Part shown: in pieces, positions 16,709 through 24,445 of the stretch
Numbering within the stretch: position 1 is the stretch's first letter
Layout: each line of letters begins with the position of its first letter
Assembly (NCBI GenBank): GCA_040756435.1
Contig: JBFLZD010000038.1
Span: 1 to 36,159 of the forward strand
DNA: 36,159 nt
Source of the DNA: Spirochaetota bacterium
GTDB taxonomy: Bacteria > Spirochaetota > UBA4802 > UB4802
Direction of reading: 5' to 3'
Notes under the pieces: model-generated
Seen by the model: only the letters and a program-made list of their open reading frames with translations
What the model was told of the DNA's origin: nothing
Databases searched by the model: none
Position numbers and translations under genes: made by a program

Positions 16709-17719
16709 ATGCCCTTGAAATTTACATATTCAATAAACCAGATTAATAACACCATTTACAAAATTTCATTACCGCTACCGGGTTATCCTCCATACATAAA
16801 TGTATATCTTTTTAAAGGGGAAGTTAATACGCTATTTGACACGGGGACATCCTGGACATGGCGATTATTACGGAGTGCACTGAAAGAATTAGGGCTTCAG
16901 TTTTCCGATATTCATCAGGTTATTCCTTCACATGGGCATGTTGACCACTATGGAGCAGCATATGCAATAGCTAAAAGAAATAAACATGTTGAAGTAATAA
17001 CCCATTATGCAGATGCAAAGCGTATAGAAGAAGGGATTTACGATAAACCTTCTGTCATGTTGCAATTCATTGAATCTATGGGTGTACCAAAGCCATTAAT
17101 AGTGCCATTGGTTTTTCTTGATTTAACATTTAAATCAATGGGTCATAGCGTTACTGTTACCCGTAAAATAATGGATGATGAATATCCATTACAGGCTGGG
17201 AATTACAATGCAAAATTAATCTTAACACCAGGGCATTCTAAAGGCGCTATGTGTTTGTATATTGAAAAAGAAGGTTTTTTATTTTCTGGTGATCACATTG
17301 TACCTGGTGTAAAGCCAATTATTTTAGCCGGTTTTGAACCAAATACATCATTTCCCGTTGCCCAAAGTCATAATATCTTTCATACTTCATTGAAAAAGAT
17401 TGAAAAATTAAGCCCAAAGTACATTTTTCCTGCCCATGGCGAACCTTTTCAGGAAAAATTGAATCGTTTGATAGTTAAATATCAGAAAGTATATCAATTG
17501 CGAAAGAAGCGCATGTATAATTTATTATTACATAACGATTATACCGTCTATGGACTGGCACGACAGGTATTCAAAAATCTAAAAGGGATAAATCTGGTGC
17601 TCGATTTATATTTGTCATTATCAGAAACATATACTCATCTTGAATCAATGTGTGAAGAGGGCGATGTAATAAAATATAATTTTGATAATACTTATTATTA
17701 TACTGCAACATTATTGTAA
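16709..17719 (+). CDS. MBL-fold metallo-hydrolase with C-terminal winged-helix-like region
   Basis: The 336-residue protein has the metallo-beta-lactamase fold. Metal ligands are visible as SHGHVDH (H75, H77, D79, H80), TPGHSKGAMCLY (H176), FSGDH (D195) and FPAHGEP (H243). After residue 250 comes a helical region with NDYTVYGLARQVFKN ... YTHLESMCEEGDV, like the winged helix found in LACTB2-type members. Related proteins cleave thioesters, esters or nucleic acids, so the substrate is open. Its place between the SQ glycosidase and the sulfonate transporter/transketolase genes suggests a role in sulfosugar metabolism, but it lacks the shared operator and sits behind a repeat block, so it could be independent. 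The ribosome site is poor. No sulfur-specific feature is visible. Confidence 0.85.
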   Translation: MPLKFTYSINQINNTIYKISLPLPGYPPYINVYLFKGEVNTLFDTGTSWTWRLLRSALKELGLQFSDIHQVIPSHGHVDHYGAAYAIAKRNKHVEVITHYADAKRIEEGIYDKPSVMLQFIESMGVPKPLIVPLVFLDLTFKSMGHSVTVTRKIMDDEYPLQAGNYNAKLILTPGHSKGAMCLYIEKEGFLFSGDHIVPGVKPIILAGFEPNTSFPVAQSHNIFHTSLKKIEKLSPKYIFPAHGEPFQEKLNRLIVKYQKVYQLRKKRMYNLLLHNDYTVYGLARQVFKNLKGINLVLDLYLSLSETYTHLESMCEEGDVIKYNFDNTYYYTATLL

Positions 17720-17726
17720 AATACAA

Positions 17727-17757
17727 TTGACATGTTTAATCGATAACGATTTATTGT
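17727..17757 (+). promoter_or_regulatory. Promoter region with operator ATCGATAACGAT before the DASS transporter
   Basis: TTGACA (17727-17732) is followed 6 bases later by ATCGATAACGAT (17739-17750), identical over all 12 bases to the site before the symporter. A -10 element is less clear: TATTGT (17752-17757) at 19 bases is the best I see. The identical operator puts this second unit under the same regulator. Confidence 0.68.
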
Positions 17758-17785
17758 ATCTCATTATTACGGTAAATGCATTAAC

Positions 17786-19231
17786 ATGAAACTATCGCAC
17801 AAAAAAACGTTATACCTGTTTTTAGCTCTTGGGATTGCTTTTGCAATTGGTTTGTTGCCAATTGAATATTGGCACAATACCGGCAGGGATACCATACAAT
17901 TAACTACTCAGGGTAAATATTCATTGGCGGTATTAGCGTTTGCAGTGATAGCGTGGGTAACTGAAATAATGCCTTTTGCTATAACAGGATTGTTTTCACT
18001 TTCGTTACTGGTTATAACGAGTTGTGCAAATCTTCCGGATCTGGTAAAAGATGGTTTTGGCAATCAGGTTATTGTTTTTTTTATTGGGGTTATGATTATT
18101 GGAGCTATCGTTAATGAAACATCCTTTGTAACAATAATCACTCAAAAGCTTTATAAACGGTATTGTACGCAACCTAAAACATTAATTTTAATTATACTGA
18201 CAATTGGTATGCTATTAGCGGGATTTGTAACCGAAATGGCTGCTGCTGCTATGGTGTTGCCATTTGCAGTTTCTATCTTAAAGAAAGCAAAAATAGAGCC
18301 TTTGAAAGATAATTACGGTAAAGCAATGATGATAGCCTGTGGCTGGGGACCGGTAATAGGTGGCATTTCAACTCCTGCAGGTTCGGGTGCTAATCCGCTT
18401 ACGGTAGGATTTTTAAAGGATTTAGCGCATATTGATCTATCGTTTGCACATTGGATGGGTATTGGTTTTCCAGCAGCGCTTTTGATGCTGCCGTTTGCAT
18501 GGTTTATACTGGTAAAAACGTTTAATGTGGAGAAAGTACGTTTACATATAGATTCTGAAAAAAATGAGAATGTACATATTTCATCAACTGATGTAATAAT
18601 TGGCGCATTGTTTCTACTAACAATAGTGTTATGGATAGTTGAGCCTGTATTGCATAATCTATTTCCATCATTACAGTTCATAACGATGTCATTTGTTGCT
18701 ATAACAGTTGCATGTTGTATGTTTTTGCCACCATTTGCACCGTTAAGCTGGCATAAAGTTGAACATTCTATTAATTGGGGAGCAATTGTATTAATTGTTT
18801 CAGGGTTGGCACTGGGAACAACAATATATAAAACGGGAGCCGCCAGGTGGCTAGCATGGGTACTATTTAAAAATCTTAATCTTTTACATCCAGTTATTAT
18901 GGTTTTTACAGTAGTCCTGGGAGTTTCCATTATAAAAGTTATGTTTTCAAGTAACACAGTAACTGGTATCATAATGGTACCGTTACTCATAGCTTTGTCG
19001 GGCACTATTGGGATTGATCCGGCAATGGTGGCAATACCTGCAGGATTGACGTCATCGCTTTCTTTTATACTGGTAACATCAACGCCAACGATTGTGATTC
19101 CGTATACTGCAGGATATTTCACAATTGCGGATATGGTGAAGCCGGGTATATATATGACCATCGTTTCATCGATATGTGTTACTATCAGTTTTTTAATTTT
19201 TGGTTCTTTGTTTAACATCATTACATGGTAA
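17786..19231 (+). CDS. DASS/SLC13-family anion transporter, possible sulfonate carrier
   Basis: The 481-residue membrane protein has the two-repeat design of the divalent anion:sodium symporter family. The first substrate hairpin motif is GISTPAGSGANPL (193-205) and the second is FSSNTVTGI (387-395). Family members carry dicarboxylates, citrate or sulfate. In this locus, regulated by the SQ operator and leading the transketolase and isomerase genes, it may export the C2 sulfonate end product (sulfoacetate or isethionate), or import a sulfonate. Export is not the usual DASS direction but anion exchange is known in the family. The direction and substrate are inference. There is a weak ribosome site (GGTAA). 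Confidence 0.85.
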   Translation: MKLSHKKTLYLFLALGIAFAIGLLPIEYWHNTGRDTIQLTTQGKYSLAVLAFAVIAWVTEIMPFAITGLFSLSLLVITSCANLPDLVKDGFGNQVIVFFIGVMIIGAIVNETSFVTIITQKLYKRYCTQPKTLILIILTIGMLLAGFVTEMAAAAMVLPFAVSILKKAKIEPLKDNYGKAMMIACGWGPVIGGISTPAGSGANPLTVGFLKDLAHIDLSFAHWMGIGFPAALLMLPFAWFILVKTFNVEKVRLHIDSEKNENVHISSTDVIIGALFLLTIVLWIVEPVLHNLFPSLQFITMSFVAITVACCMFLPPFAPLSWHKVEHSINWGAIVLIVSGLALGTTIYKTGAARWLAWVLFKNLNLLHPVIMVFTVVLGVSIIKVMFSSNTVTGIIMVPLLIALSGTIGIDPAMVAIPAGLTSSLSFILVTSTPTIVIPYTAGYFTIADMVKPGIYMTIVSSICVTISFLIFGSLFNIITW

Positions 19232-19300
19232 AACTTTAAATTAAAAGTAAAATGTAAAAAAATTTATTGTATGCGATAGTTACTGTTTATGGAGGAATTC

Positions 19301-20143
19301 ATGAGTACAATATCAACAGAACAATTAGAACGCCTTGCAAAAGAGTTCAGATATGTAATAACCGACATGATATGCAGAGCCGGTTCAGGTCATTTAGGTG
19401 GTTCATTAAGCTTGGTGGAGATAGTTACCACACTCTATTATCGTATCATGAATAGTAAGCCTGATAATCCTGCCTGGGAAGATCGTGACAGACTGGTCTT
19501 ATCAAAAGGACATGCGGGAACAGTTTTATATGTTGTACTTGCATATTTAGGTTTTTTCCCAAAAAGCTGGCTTAAAACATTGAATCAAAATGGCACAAAC
19601 CTACCAAGCCATGTTGATCACAACAAAACACCAGGCATAGATATGACTGCTGGTTCATTGGGACAGGGTTTATCCTGTGCTTGTGGTATGGCGTATGCAG
19701 CTAAGCTAAATAAAAAATCGTATAACGTTTTCTGTATTATTGGTGATGGTGAAAGCAATGAAGGACAAATTTGGGAAGCTGCTATGTTTGCAGGCCATAA
19801 TAAACTGGATAATCTTATAGTAATTTGTGATTACAACAAGATGCAGATTGATGGCAAAACTGATGATGTGATTACCTTAGAACCATTAGCTGATAAGTGG
19901 CGTGCATTTAATTTTGAAGTGTTTGAAATGGACGGTCATAACTGGGATGACATATATTCTACCATTAATAAAGCAATTGCAGTAAAAGGAAAACCTGCAA
20001 TAATTATTGCCCATACAATAAAAGGAAAAGGCAATGCAGAGGTAGAGAATAAAGTGGCAAGCCATAATATTAAGATTAATGACCAGTCAGACTATGACAA
20101 GTATATGAAAGGTTTGGGTTATACCATGGAGTTGCCATATTGA
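19301..20143 (+). CDS. sqwG: Transketolase N-terminal subunit, probable 6-deoxy-6-sulfofructose transketolase
   Basis: The 280-residue protein is the thiamine-diphosphate-binding half of a split transketolase. Motifs include GSGHLGGSLS (about 28-37), SKGHAG with a catalytic-loop His, and the ThDP/metal motif IGDGESNEGQIWEAAMFAGHNKLDNLIVICDYN ending in the metal Asn (about 146-178; given here in two runs: IGDGESNEGQIWEAA, then MFAGHNKLDNLIVICDYN). The C-terminal subunit is the next gene. Two-gene transketolases exist for ordinary pentose metabolism, but with an SQase, SQ isomerase and RpiB paralogue alongside, this pair fits SqwGH, which cleaves sulfofructose and later 4-deoxy-4-sulfoerythrulose with GAP as acceptor. 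The ATG at 19301 follows GGAGGA; an ATG at 19289 overlaps that ribosome site and is rejected. Confidence 0.88.
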   Translation: MSTISTEQLERLAKEFRYVITDMICRAGSGHLGGSLSLVEIVTTLYYRIMNSKPDNPAWEDRDRLVLSKGHAGTVLYVVLAYLGFFPKSWLKTLNQNGTNLPSHVDHNKTPGIDMTAGSLGQGLSCACGMAYAAKLNKKSYNVFCIIGDGESNEGQIWEAAMFAGHNKLDNLIVICDYNKMQIDGKTDDVITLEPLADKWRAFNFEVFEMDGHNWDDIYSTINKAIAVKGKPAIIIAHTIKGKGNAEVENKVASHNIKINDQSDYDKYMKGLGYTMELPY

Positions 20144-20183
20144 TTGTTATGATATTCATGCTTAAAAAAATTATTACACACAC

Positions 20184-20248
20184 TGTCATCCTGAATTTAA
20201 TTCAGGATCTCAGTCTTTTAGTTGGTTTCGAATCTAGTTCAGAATGAC
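20184..20248. repeat. Dispersed palindromic repeat between the transketolase subunit genes
   Basis: Outer arms GTCATCCTGAA and TTCAGAATGAC nearly complement each other. Inside the left half, CCTGAATT and AATTCAGG form a perfect 8-bp hairpin around one T. The GTCATCCTGAAT...TTCAGGATCT pattern is a widespread intergenic repeat type. It lies within an operon and may tune the ratio of the two subunits. Confidence 0.7.
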
Positions 20249-20286
20249 GCTGGAGATGAAATTTAATTTTTATAGGGAGATAAAAA

Positions 20287-21230
20287 ATGAGCTATCATGA
20301 TATGGAAATGAGGGCAGTATATGGATTAACATTATGCGAATTGATGGAACAAAATAAAAAGTGTTGTGCTTAGAAGCTGACTTAAGTAAAGCATCAGGAA
20401 CCAATCCAGCAGTATGCACAGCATTCCCGGAAAATTTTATAAACGTTGGTGTTGCCGAAGCAAATATGATAGGGTTAGCAGCAGGTTTGGCACGTGAAGG
20501 GAAAATTCCATTTTGTGCAAGTTTTACCTGCTTTGCTTCACGCAGAGTATATGATCAGATTACCATCAGTGTGGCGTATGCCAATACCAATGTTAAGATA
20601 GTTGGGACTGCGCCAGGCATAACACAGGGACCAAACGGTGGGACCCATATGGACTTTTTGGATTTAGCGATAATGCGTGCCATGCCCAATATGCACGTGT
20701 ACAGCCCCTGTGATGTATATGAACTTCGTGCTGTAATGAAGTATATGGCAGCACATCATCAGCCAACCTATATGCAGTTATTGCGGCCTAAAATGCCTGT
20801 GATATTCAATGAAAATTTTGTATTTGATCCACAAAAGGCAACCTTGCTCCATGAAGGTGGGGATGTTACCATAGTAACAACAGGGTATACAACACACCTT
20901 GCAAATAAGGCTGCTGAGATTTTACAAAAAGAAGGAATAAAGGCAGATCATCTTCACTATAGTTCCATAAAACCATTTGATGAAGACTTACTTATACAAT
21001 CAGCAAAGAAGACTGGTTGTGTTGTTACTGTAGAAAATCAAAATATCATTGGTGGATTAGGTGGGGCTGTCTGTGAAGTATTAAGTGAAAAACTTCCTGT
21101 AAAAGTAAAGCGCCTTGGTATACACGATGCTTTTGGTGAAGTTGCTACAGAAGAATATTTGCTCAATAAACATGGATTTAATGTTGAGCATATTGTTAAG
21201 GCTTGTAAAGAACTAATAAAAAGTAAATAA
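20287..21230 (+). CDS. sqwH: Transketolase C-terminal subunit, interrupted by a one-base frameshift
   Basis: Translation from the ATG at 20287 (AGGGAG ribosome site upstream) gives MSYHDMEMRAVYGLTLCELM then EQNKK, and after three more codons meets TAG at 20371. The reading frame from 20361 continues VLCLEADLSKASGTNP to the normal end. Joined, ELMEQNKK-VLCLEADLSKASG is exactly the expected family sequence. One missing A in the A-run at 20356-20360 explains the break. The rest is intact: INVGVAEANMIGLAAGLA with the catalytic Glu at about joined residue 59, the pyrimidine-binding region and the C-terminal domain (DVTIVTTGYTTHLANKAAEI). The partner is the N-terminal subunit just upstream. It may be an assembly error, a recent inactivating mutation or ribosomal slippage on AAA-AAG. 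Confidence 0.88.
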
Positions 21231-21269
21231 AATTATCATACTGGTATGTAAACCAAAAGGAGAATCATT

Positions 21270-21743
21270 ATGCATTTTGTTATAGGTTCAACCAGAGCTG
21301 GGTTACAGTTAAAGCGACAAATTATCAACTATCTTATTAAAAACGGACACCAGGTTGATGATGTGGGGATGAAGGATGAAGAGCATTTTGTGCCGTATCA
21401 TATTGCAGCTGCTAATGTAGCATCGTTAGTATCTCAGGGAAAGTATGAAAAGGGCATTGTTATATGTGGTACCGGAGCGGGTAGTGCAATTGTTGCTAAT
21501 AAATTTAAGGGTGTCTATGCAGTGCATTGTACTAATTCATTTGAAGCAAAAAAGGCATCAGCTATTAACAATGCAAATGTACTTGTATTAGCTGAATGGC
21601 TTACACCTGCAAATCATGCATTTGAGATAATCAATGACTGGCTAACAACACCATTTGGAAGCGGCTTTGAAGAAGAATGGCAAAAATTTTTAGCTAATTG
21701 CATTGAAGAAATCAAAGATATGGAAGAAAAAAATTTTAAATGA
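21270..21743 (+). CDS. sqwI: RpiB/LacAB-family isomerase, probable 4-deoxy-4-sulfoerythrose isomerase
   Basis: The 157-residue protein has the RpiB fold pattern. The catalytic cysteine is C66 in GIVICGTGAGS, at the same number as in E. coli RpiB, followed by IVANKFKGVYAV. Other active-site positions differ from pentose-phosphate isomerases. GSDHAG is replaced by GSTRAG, the HNDANVL motif by INNANVL (ring-opening His lost), and the C-terminal phosphate-binding arginines are absent. This fits a different substrate without a phosphate. Together with SQ genes and a split transketolase the call is SqwI, which converts 4-deoxy-4-sulfoerythrose to the corresponding erythrulose. GGAG lies before the ATG. 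It is the last gene of the unit; no clear terminator follows. Confidence 0.85.
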   Translation: MHFVIGSTRAGLQLKRQIINYLIKNGHQVDDVGMKDEEHFVPYHIAAANVASLVSQGKYEKGIVICGTGAGSAIVANKFKGVYAVHCTNSFEAKKASAINNANVLVLAEWLTPANHAFEIINDWLTTPFGSGFEEEWQKFLANCIEEIKDMEEKNFK

Positions 21744-22123
21744 ACAAAGTTGCAAAATATAGGGTGATAGTTATAGTTTTAATAATCTTTGTATTTGTAT
21801 AAGAATAATTATAGTGTATTGTATACGAAATATTTTTCTATATTTTACTAATGTGACATAATATATCTTATCGGAAGTAATATATGAAATATAGATGTTT
21901 TTAAATGAATCCTTACGTTTAACAATTATTTATTATTTGTAGCTTATTTATGGTTATATTACAGATAACCCCAAAAAGATTCAGCATAAGTATACCGTAA
22001 TGTAAAAAAATGTTTATAGACAAAATTATTTTTATTACTCTATATGGCTGAATGTTATAATGTATCTCTTCTTAGGTTGTAAGATACATATTTATTAATA
22101 TGATTACATTATAGGTTTTTACT
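21744..22123. other. 380-base AT-rich intergenic region with one small dyad
   Basis: No ORF with a ribosome site, tRNA or repeat copy is seen. Near its right end ATGTATCT (22060-22067) and AGATACAT (22082-22089) form an 8-bp inverted repeat with a 14-base loop, 35 bases before the CapA-like gene; it could be an operator or leader hairpin. Several TATAAT-like strings occur, as expected by chance at this composition. Confidence 0.5.
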
Positions 22124-23305
22124 GTGAAAAAGATATGTTGTATATTAATTCTAGCAATAGCCATTAGTTATTGTTCTAAAATACATTCAAAGATACATGA
22201 TGCAATAACTATCTCATTTATTGGCGATGTCATTATGCATGGTCCTGTAAAATCATTTGCTTTTAGAAATAATATAAATGATCCAAAAACTGCCAAATCT
22301 ATAAACAATGGTGGTTTTGATATACTCTTTGAACATATAAAACAAGAGTTTGCATCATCAGATTATGTGGTTGCAAATATGGAATTTCCAGTAGCTCCAC
22401 CGTATACAAGTAAAGCATTTATATTCAATTGTCCACCGTATGTTTTAGATGCATTCAAAAATATTAATATCAATATAGTTAGTATTGCAAATAATCATAT
22501 ACTGGATCAGGGATATGAAGGATTACTCAGCACTATCCAGATATTGGAGTCAAAGTATATTCAGTATATTGGTGTGGGTAAAAATAATACAACAGTAAAT
22601 GGAATTATTGTTGGTAATGACGAAATTAAAGTTGGTATTATTGCTTACACTGGAGTTTTAAATTATGAACTATCGAAAAAATATAAAAATAACATTCATA
22701 TTAATAACTTTTATGATACTAAAAAAGTATTACATGATATTGCTGAAATAAAAAATAGATGTGATTTTCTTGTGATGATTGCACATATAGGAAATGAGTA
22801 CAGTACTCAGCCATCAAAAAAAGATATGGATATGATCAAAACATATTGCAATGCAGGTGTTGATTGTGTTATTGGGCATCATCCCCATGTCATACAGCCT
22901 GTTGAACAATTTACATCGTTAGATGGGCGTATATGTACAGTATTTTATAGCTTAGGAAATTTTATAGCAAACCAATCATCAACACATAATGATCCAAAAA
23001 GTGGCGTTGAATGCAGCACCCGTGAAGGTTTAATTGTTAGTTTACTATTGGAAAAAGACGAAGGTGAAATATATAGTAAATTCAATATTATTCCCATTAT
23101 GATTCATAATGTTCCTGACATAGAATCAAAATATAAATATGGTAGAAGAATACAACCCATTGCTCTAAAACAATATATTCGTAAAAAGCAGGAAGAAAAT
23201 AATAGTAATAGCGAAGAAATTAAAAGGTTACATAATAGAATTCAAGAAATAAAGAAACATTTGTTTTTATATGGCCAATATGAAAATATAATTTATTCTG
23301 ATTAA
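22124..23305 (+). CDS. CapA/PgsA-type metallophosphatase-fold lipoprotein
   Basis: The 393-residue product begins at a GTG with MKKICCILILAIAISYCSK, a short lipoprotein signal with a possible lipobox ISYC. The body shows the CapA (poly-gamma-glutamate synthesis) pattern: ISFIGDVIMHGP (metal Asp), VVANMEFPVAPP, SIANNHILDQGYEG, LVMIAHIGNEYS and VIGHHPHVIQPVE, then YSLGNFIANQ. These are the metal-binding blocks of the calcineurin-like fold. In Bacillus the homologue acts in gamma-polyglutamate export, but single CapA-like lipoproteins in other phyla have no known role. A coiled, charged C-terminus (about 345-380) ends the protein. No capB or capC gene is present, so capsule formation should not be assumed. 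Confidence 0.88.
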   Translation: MKKICCILILAIAISYCSKIHSKIHDAITISFIGDVIMHGPVKSFAFRNNINDPKTAKSINNGGFDILFEHIKQEFASSDYVVANMEFPVAPPYTSKAFIFNCPPYVLDAFKNININIVSIANNHILDQGYEGLLSTIQILESKYIQYIGVGKNNTTVNGIIVGNDEIKVGIIAYTGVLNYELSKKYKNNIHINNFYDTKKVLHDIAEIKNRCDFLVMIAHIGNEYSTQPSKKDMDMIKTYCNAGVDCVIGHHPHVIQPVEQFTSLDGRICTVFYSLGNFIANQSSTHNDPKSGVECSTREGLIVSLLLEKDEGEIYSKFNIIPIMIHNVPDIESKYKYGRRIQPIALKQYIRKKQEENNSNSEEIKRLHNRIQEIKKHLFLYGQYENIIYSD

Positions 23306-23323
23306 ATAAGTATTTCAAGTATT

Positions 23324-24445
23324 TTATAGTAAAGATGCAATGATCATCTTTTGTACATTTTCAGTTCCATCAATAAACATCATAGTTTTTGCAAAATCGT
23401 TTAATTGCTTCATTTCACTTGTATCAATAATTGATCTGTAACCTAACGCATCCATCCCAAAATTAGTGATATCAAGAAATAATCTACTGGCATAGTATTT
23501 TGCCATTGATGCTTCTTTGGTGAATGGCTCGTTATTATCTATTTTTTCACATGCATCCCTATATAATAAACGTGCTGCATGCAATCGTGTTTCAAATTCA
23601 GCAACAGAGAAACTTATTCCCTGGAAATCAAATAGATACCTGGAAAATTGCTTTCTTGTTTTTACATGGTTTATAATAATATCCAGTGCATGTTGAGCTG
23701 CACCAACACAACATGCTGCCACTAATGGTCTTCCTTTATCAAGCATTTCAGTTAGTAAAAAATAACCACTGCCCTCTTCACCAATCTGGTATTGTGTATC
23801 AATTGTAACATTATTAAACGTAATTGATCCTATAACACTATGTAAAAATGAAGATACTTCAAGTTTTTCAAATAATATGCCATCTGCAGTTTCAGGAATA
23901 AGAAAAGCATTCAACCCTGCCCTGCCCTTTTTACTGCTTTGAGCTATCACAAGATAGTAAGAGGCTATACCACTGTTAATAACAATAACTTTCTTTCCAT
24001 TAATTAAGAATTTATTATCTTTTTTTATTGCCGTAGTTTGAATGGATGTTATATCAGAACCTGCCTGTTCTTCAGTTAAACAAAAAGCCAGTGGCTTTTG
24101 TGTATTGCTAACTGCATTCATTAGGTATTTCTTTTTATTATTATCTGCAAACGACTTTATAAGTTCAAAGCAATGTATAGTCGTTAGTAATGTAGGTAAA
24201 GTATTATAATAATTATATGCAAGAGTTTCAAAAATAGCACCAGCATGGCTAAATGACGCAGATAGACCACCATATTCTTCATGTAATAATAAAATATGTA
24301 ATTTATGTTTATAATATATTGAATAATATGCCAAGGCACGTTCTATAGGTGGTAAATCATTTATAAAAGGTGATTGTGAATCAAGCAATTGTACACATTC
24401 TTGTAAAGATTGATTAAGATTTTTGGGTAACAATATATTACTCAT
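23324..24445 (-). CDS. Acyl-CoA dehydrogenase family protein with Asp at the usual catalytic Glu position
   Basis: The 373-residue flavoprotein has the three-domain ACAD layout. LAFCLTEEQAGSDITSI and the beta-domain follow the N-terminal helices, then LDKGRPLVAACCVGAAQHALD and KTRKQFSRYLFDFQGISF. Near the end, MFIDGTENVQKMI corresponds to the family's IYEGT segment, where the Glu is the catalytic base; here it is Asp (residue 359). I chose the ATG at 24445, preceded by CTGGAG, rather than an upstream in-frame ATG at 24472. The start overlaps the stop of the XRE regulator, so both form one unit. Substrate unknown; activity may be reduced or altered by the substitution. No CoA ligase shares the unit, but one is encoded divergently. 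Confidence 0.88.
   Translation of the reverse strand: MSNILLPKNLNQSLQECVQLLDSQSPFINDLPPIERALAYYSIYYKHKLHILLLHEEYGGLSASFSHAGAIFETLAYNYYNTLPTLLTTIHCFELIKSFADNNKKKYLMNAVSNTQKPLAFCLTEEQAGSDITSIQTTAIKKDNKFLINGKKVIVINSGIASYYLVIAQSSKKGRAGLNAFLIPETADGILFEKLEVSSFLHSVIGSITFNNVTIDTQYQIGEEGSGYFLLTEMLDKGRPLVAACCVGAAQHALDIIINHVKTRKQFSRYLFDFQGISFSVAEFETRLHAARLLYRDACEKIDNNEPFTKEASMAKYYASRLFLDITNFGMDALGYRSIIDTSEMKQLNDFAKTMMFIDGTENVQKMIIASLL

Noticed and set aside
18313-19221. 302-codon open frame on the minus strand
   Set aside because: It lies wholly inside the DASS transporter gene in antisense, has no ribosome site and its product has no family pattern, whereas the plus-strand protein has clear membrane and motif structure.
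22124-23305. Poly-gamma-glutamate capsule locus
   Set aside because: Only a CapA-like protein is present; no CapB, CapC or CapE gene is encoded nearby.
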